Shown here in pieces: positions 63,195 through 64,000 of a stretch of 64,000 nt of DNA. The DNA comes from Cytobacillus purgationiresistens (GTDB lineage Bacteria > Bacillota > Bacilli > Bacillales > Cytobacillaceae). Where the stretch lies: positions 92,586-156,585 of the forward strand of contig NZ_JAUSUB010000008.1 of assembly GCF_030813235.1 (NCBI RefSeq), read 5' to 3'. Each line of letters begins with the position of its first letter. Position 1 is the stretch's first letter. Below the pieces are notes generated by a model, which saw only the letters and a list, made by a program, of their open reading frames with translations, was not told the DNA's origin and made no database searches. The translations under genes were made by a program, and so were the position numbers.

Positions 63195-64000
63195 GGGGAA
63201 CTAGTTCCTCAATCTTTTGCTTTTCGGCTTCATTTGGCACTAGTTCGAGCATCTAGTTAACCCTTTTCTTGATTTCGCACTCGTCCGGGCACTAGTTCGA
63301 GCATCTAGTTTACCCTTTTCTTTTTTCCTCACTCGTCCGGGCACTAGTTTGAGCATCTAGTTTACACTTTTCTTTTTTTCTCCCTCCTCCGGGCACTAGT
63401 TTGAGCATCTAGTTTACACTTTTCTTTTTTTCTCCCTCGTCTGGGCACTAGTTTGAGCATCTAGTTTACCCTTTTCTTTTTTTCTCCTTCGTCCGGGCAC
63501 TAGTTTGAGCATCTAGTTTACCCTTTTCTTGATTTCGCACTCATCCGGGCACTAGTTTGAGCATCTAGTTTACCCTTTGCTTTTTTTCTCACTCATCCGG
63601 GCACTAGTTTGAGCATCTAGTTTACCCTTTCTTGATTTCGCACTCGTCCGGGCACTAGTTCGAGCAACTAGTTAACCCTTTGCTTTTTTTCTCACTCATC
63701 CGGGCACTAGTTTGAGCATCTAGTTAACCCTCTTCTTGATTTCGCACTCGTCCGGGCACTAGTTCGAGCATCTAGTTTACCCTTTGCTTTTTTTCTCACT
63801 CATCCGGGCACTAGTTTGAGATCTAGTTAACCCTTTTCTTGATTTCGCACTCATCCGGGCACTAGTTTGAGCATCTAGTTTACCCTTTTCTTGATTTCGC
63901 ACTCGTCCGGGCACTAGTTTGAGCATCTAGTTTACCCTTTTCTTGATTTCTCACTCATCCGGGCACTAGTTTGAGCATCTAGTTTACCCTTTTCTTGATT
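63195..64000. repeat. 52-bp tandem repeat array B (at least 16 units, cut by the window end)
   Basis: ACTAG cores occur at 63200 and from 63239 every 52 bases (two 51-base steps at 63654 and 63861) to 63965. Units contain GGGCACTAGTTTGAGCATC and TAGTTTACCCTTTT, the same core as array A except GAG for GAT. Two spacer types, CTTGATTTCGCACTCGTCC and TTTTTTTCTCACTCATCC, recur. It begins about 50 bases after the ydcF-like stop. Confidence 0.95.

Overview
The window looks like chromosomal DNA of an endospore-forming, low-GC Bacillaceae bacterium (Bacillus sensu lato). The evidence is AT-rich sequence, strong AGGAGG-type ribosome binding sites, several TTG and GTG starts, a spore-specific SASP (SspH), Ku/LigD-type end joining, a GlpP/GlpK/GlpD glycerol set, a TasA/CalY-family protein and FIMAH-domain exoproteins. 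Most genes lie on the minus strand. I see no tRNA or rRNA genes, insertion sequences, prophage or CRISPR.

Layout. 1-1.6 kb: tail of an SDR dehydrogenase and a ComB-like phosphatase. 1.6-6.9 kb: a CstR-type persulfide-handling operon (TauE/SafE exporter, three TusA domains, several rhodaneses, a rhodanese-metallo-beta-lactamase fusion, DsrE-like protein, CstR) with four ATACC/GGTAT operator-like palindromes and one tusA copy broken at an A AAA AAG heptamer. 7-12.3 kb: VanZ-like protein, LysR regulator, a Tat-exported GMC dehydrogenase pair and small membrane proteins. 12.5-14.6 kb: a two-component system. 14.8-18.7 kb: an aerobic class I ribonucleotide reductase behind a cobalamin riboswitch and terminator. 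18.8-19.6 kb: a 52-bp tandem array. 19.7-22.8 kb: csoR-copZ-copA copper efflux with two matching 17-bp operators. 23-29 kb: sspH, VOC protein, DUF3900-like protein, divergent hmp/nsrR, small acidic and zinc-ribbon proteins, GNAT. 29.2-31.5 kb: csp-cshA-csp. 31.7-32.7 kb: folD behind a ZTP riboswitch. 33.4-39.2 kb: a lipid-anchor-like hypothetical, a 51-bp tandem array, glpD-glpK-glpP and a PAP2 phosphatase. 39.4-45.9 kb: Ku, a coat-like Gly/Tyr-rich protein, a YcnK-PepSY-lipoprotein copper operon, and a LigD that appears split into separate, divergent ligase and polymerase genes. 45.9-49.6 kb: dapF and a reduced riboflavin operon (ribE-ribB-ribH) behind an FMN riboswitch. 49.6-53.7 kb: gene-poor, decaying DNA with a broken ferritin-like gene, DUF378 protein and a MalY/PatB aminotransferase. 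54.2-59.3 kb: an exoprotein cluster (M6 metalloprotease, CalY-like fibre protein, S15 peptidase; both enzymes end in FIMAH domains). 59.9-63.1 kb: EcsC, ResA-like, hypothetical and YdcF proteins. 63.2 kb to the end: a second 52-bp array homologous to the first.

The gene sets share themes of sulfur and copper homeostasis (paralogous repressors CstR and CsoR, plus YcnK), RNA-level control (cobalamin, ZTP and FMN riboswitches and a GlpP-type antitermination leader) and spore or stationary-phase biology. The least explained material is repetitive: two homologous 52-bp arrays 44 kb apart, a third mosaic 51-bp array, and a dispersed hairpin repeat family in at least four places.
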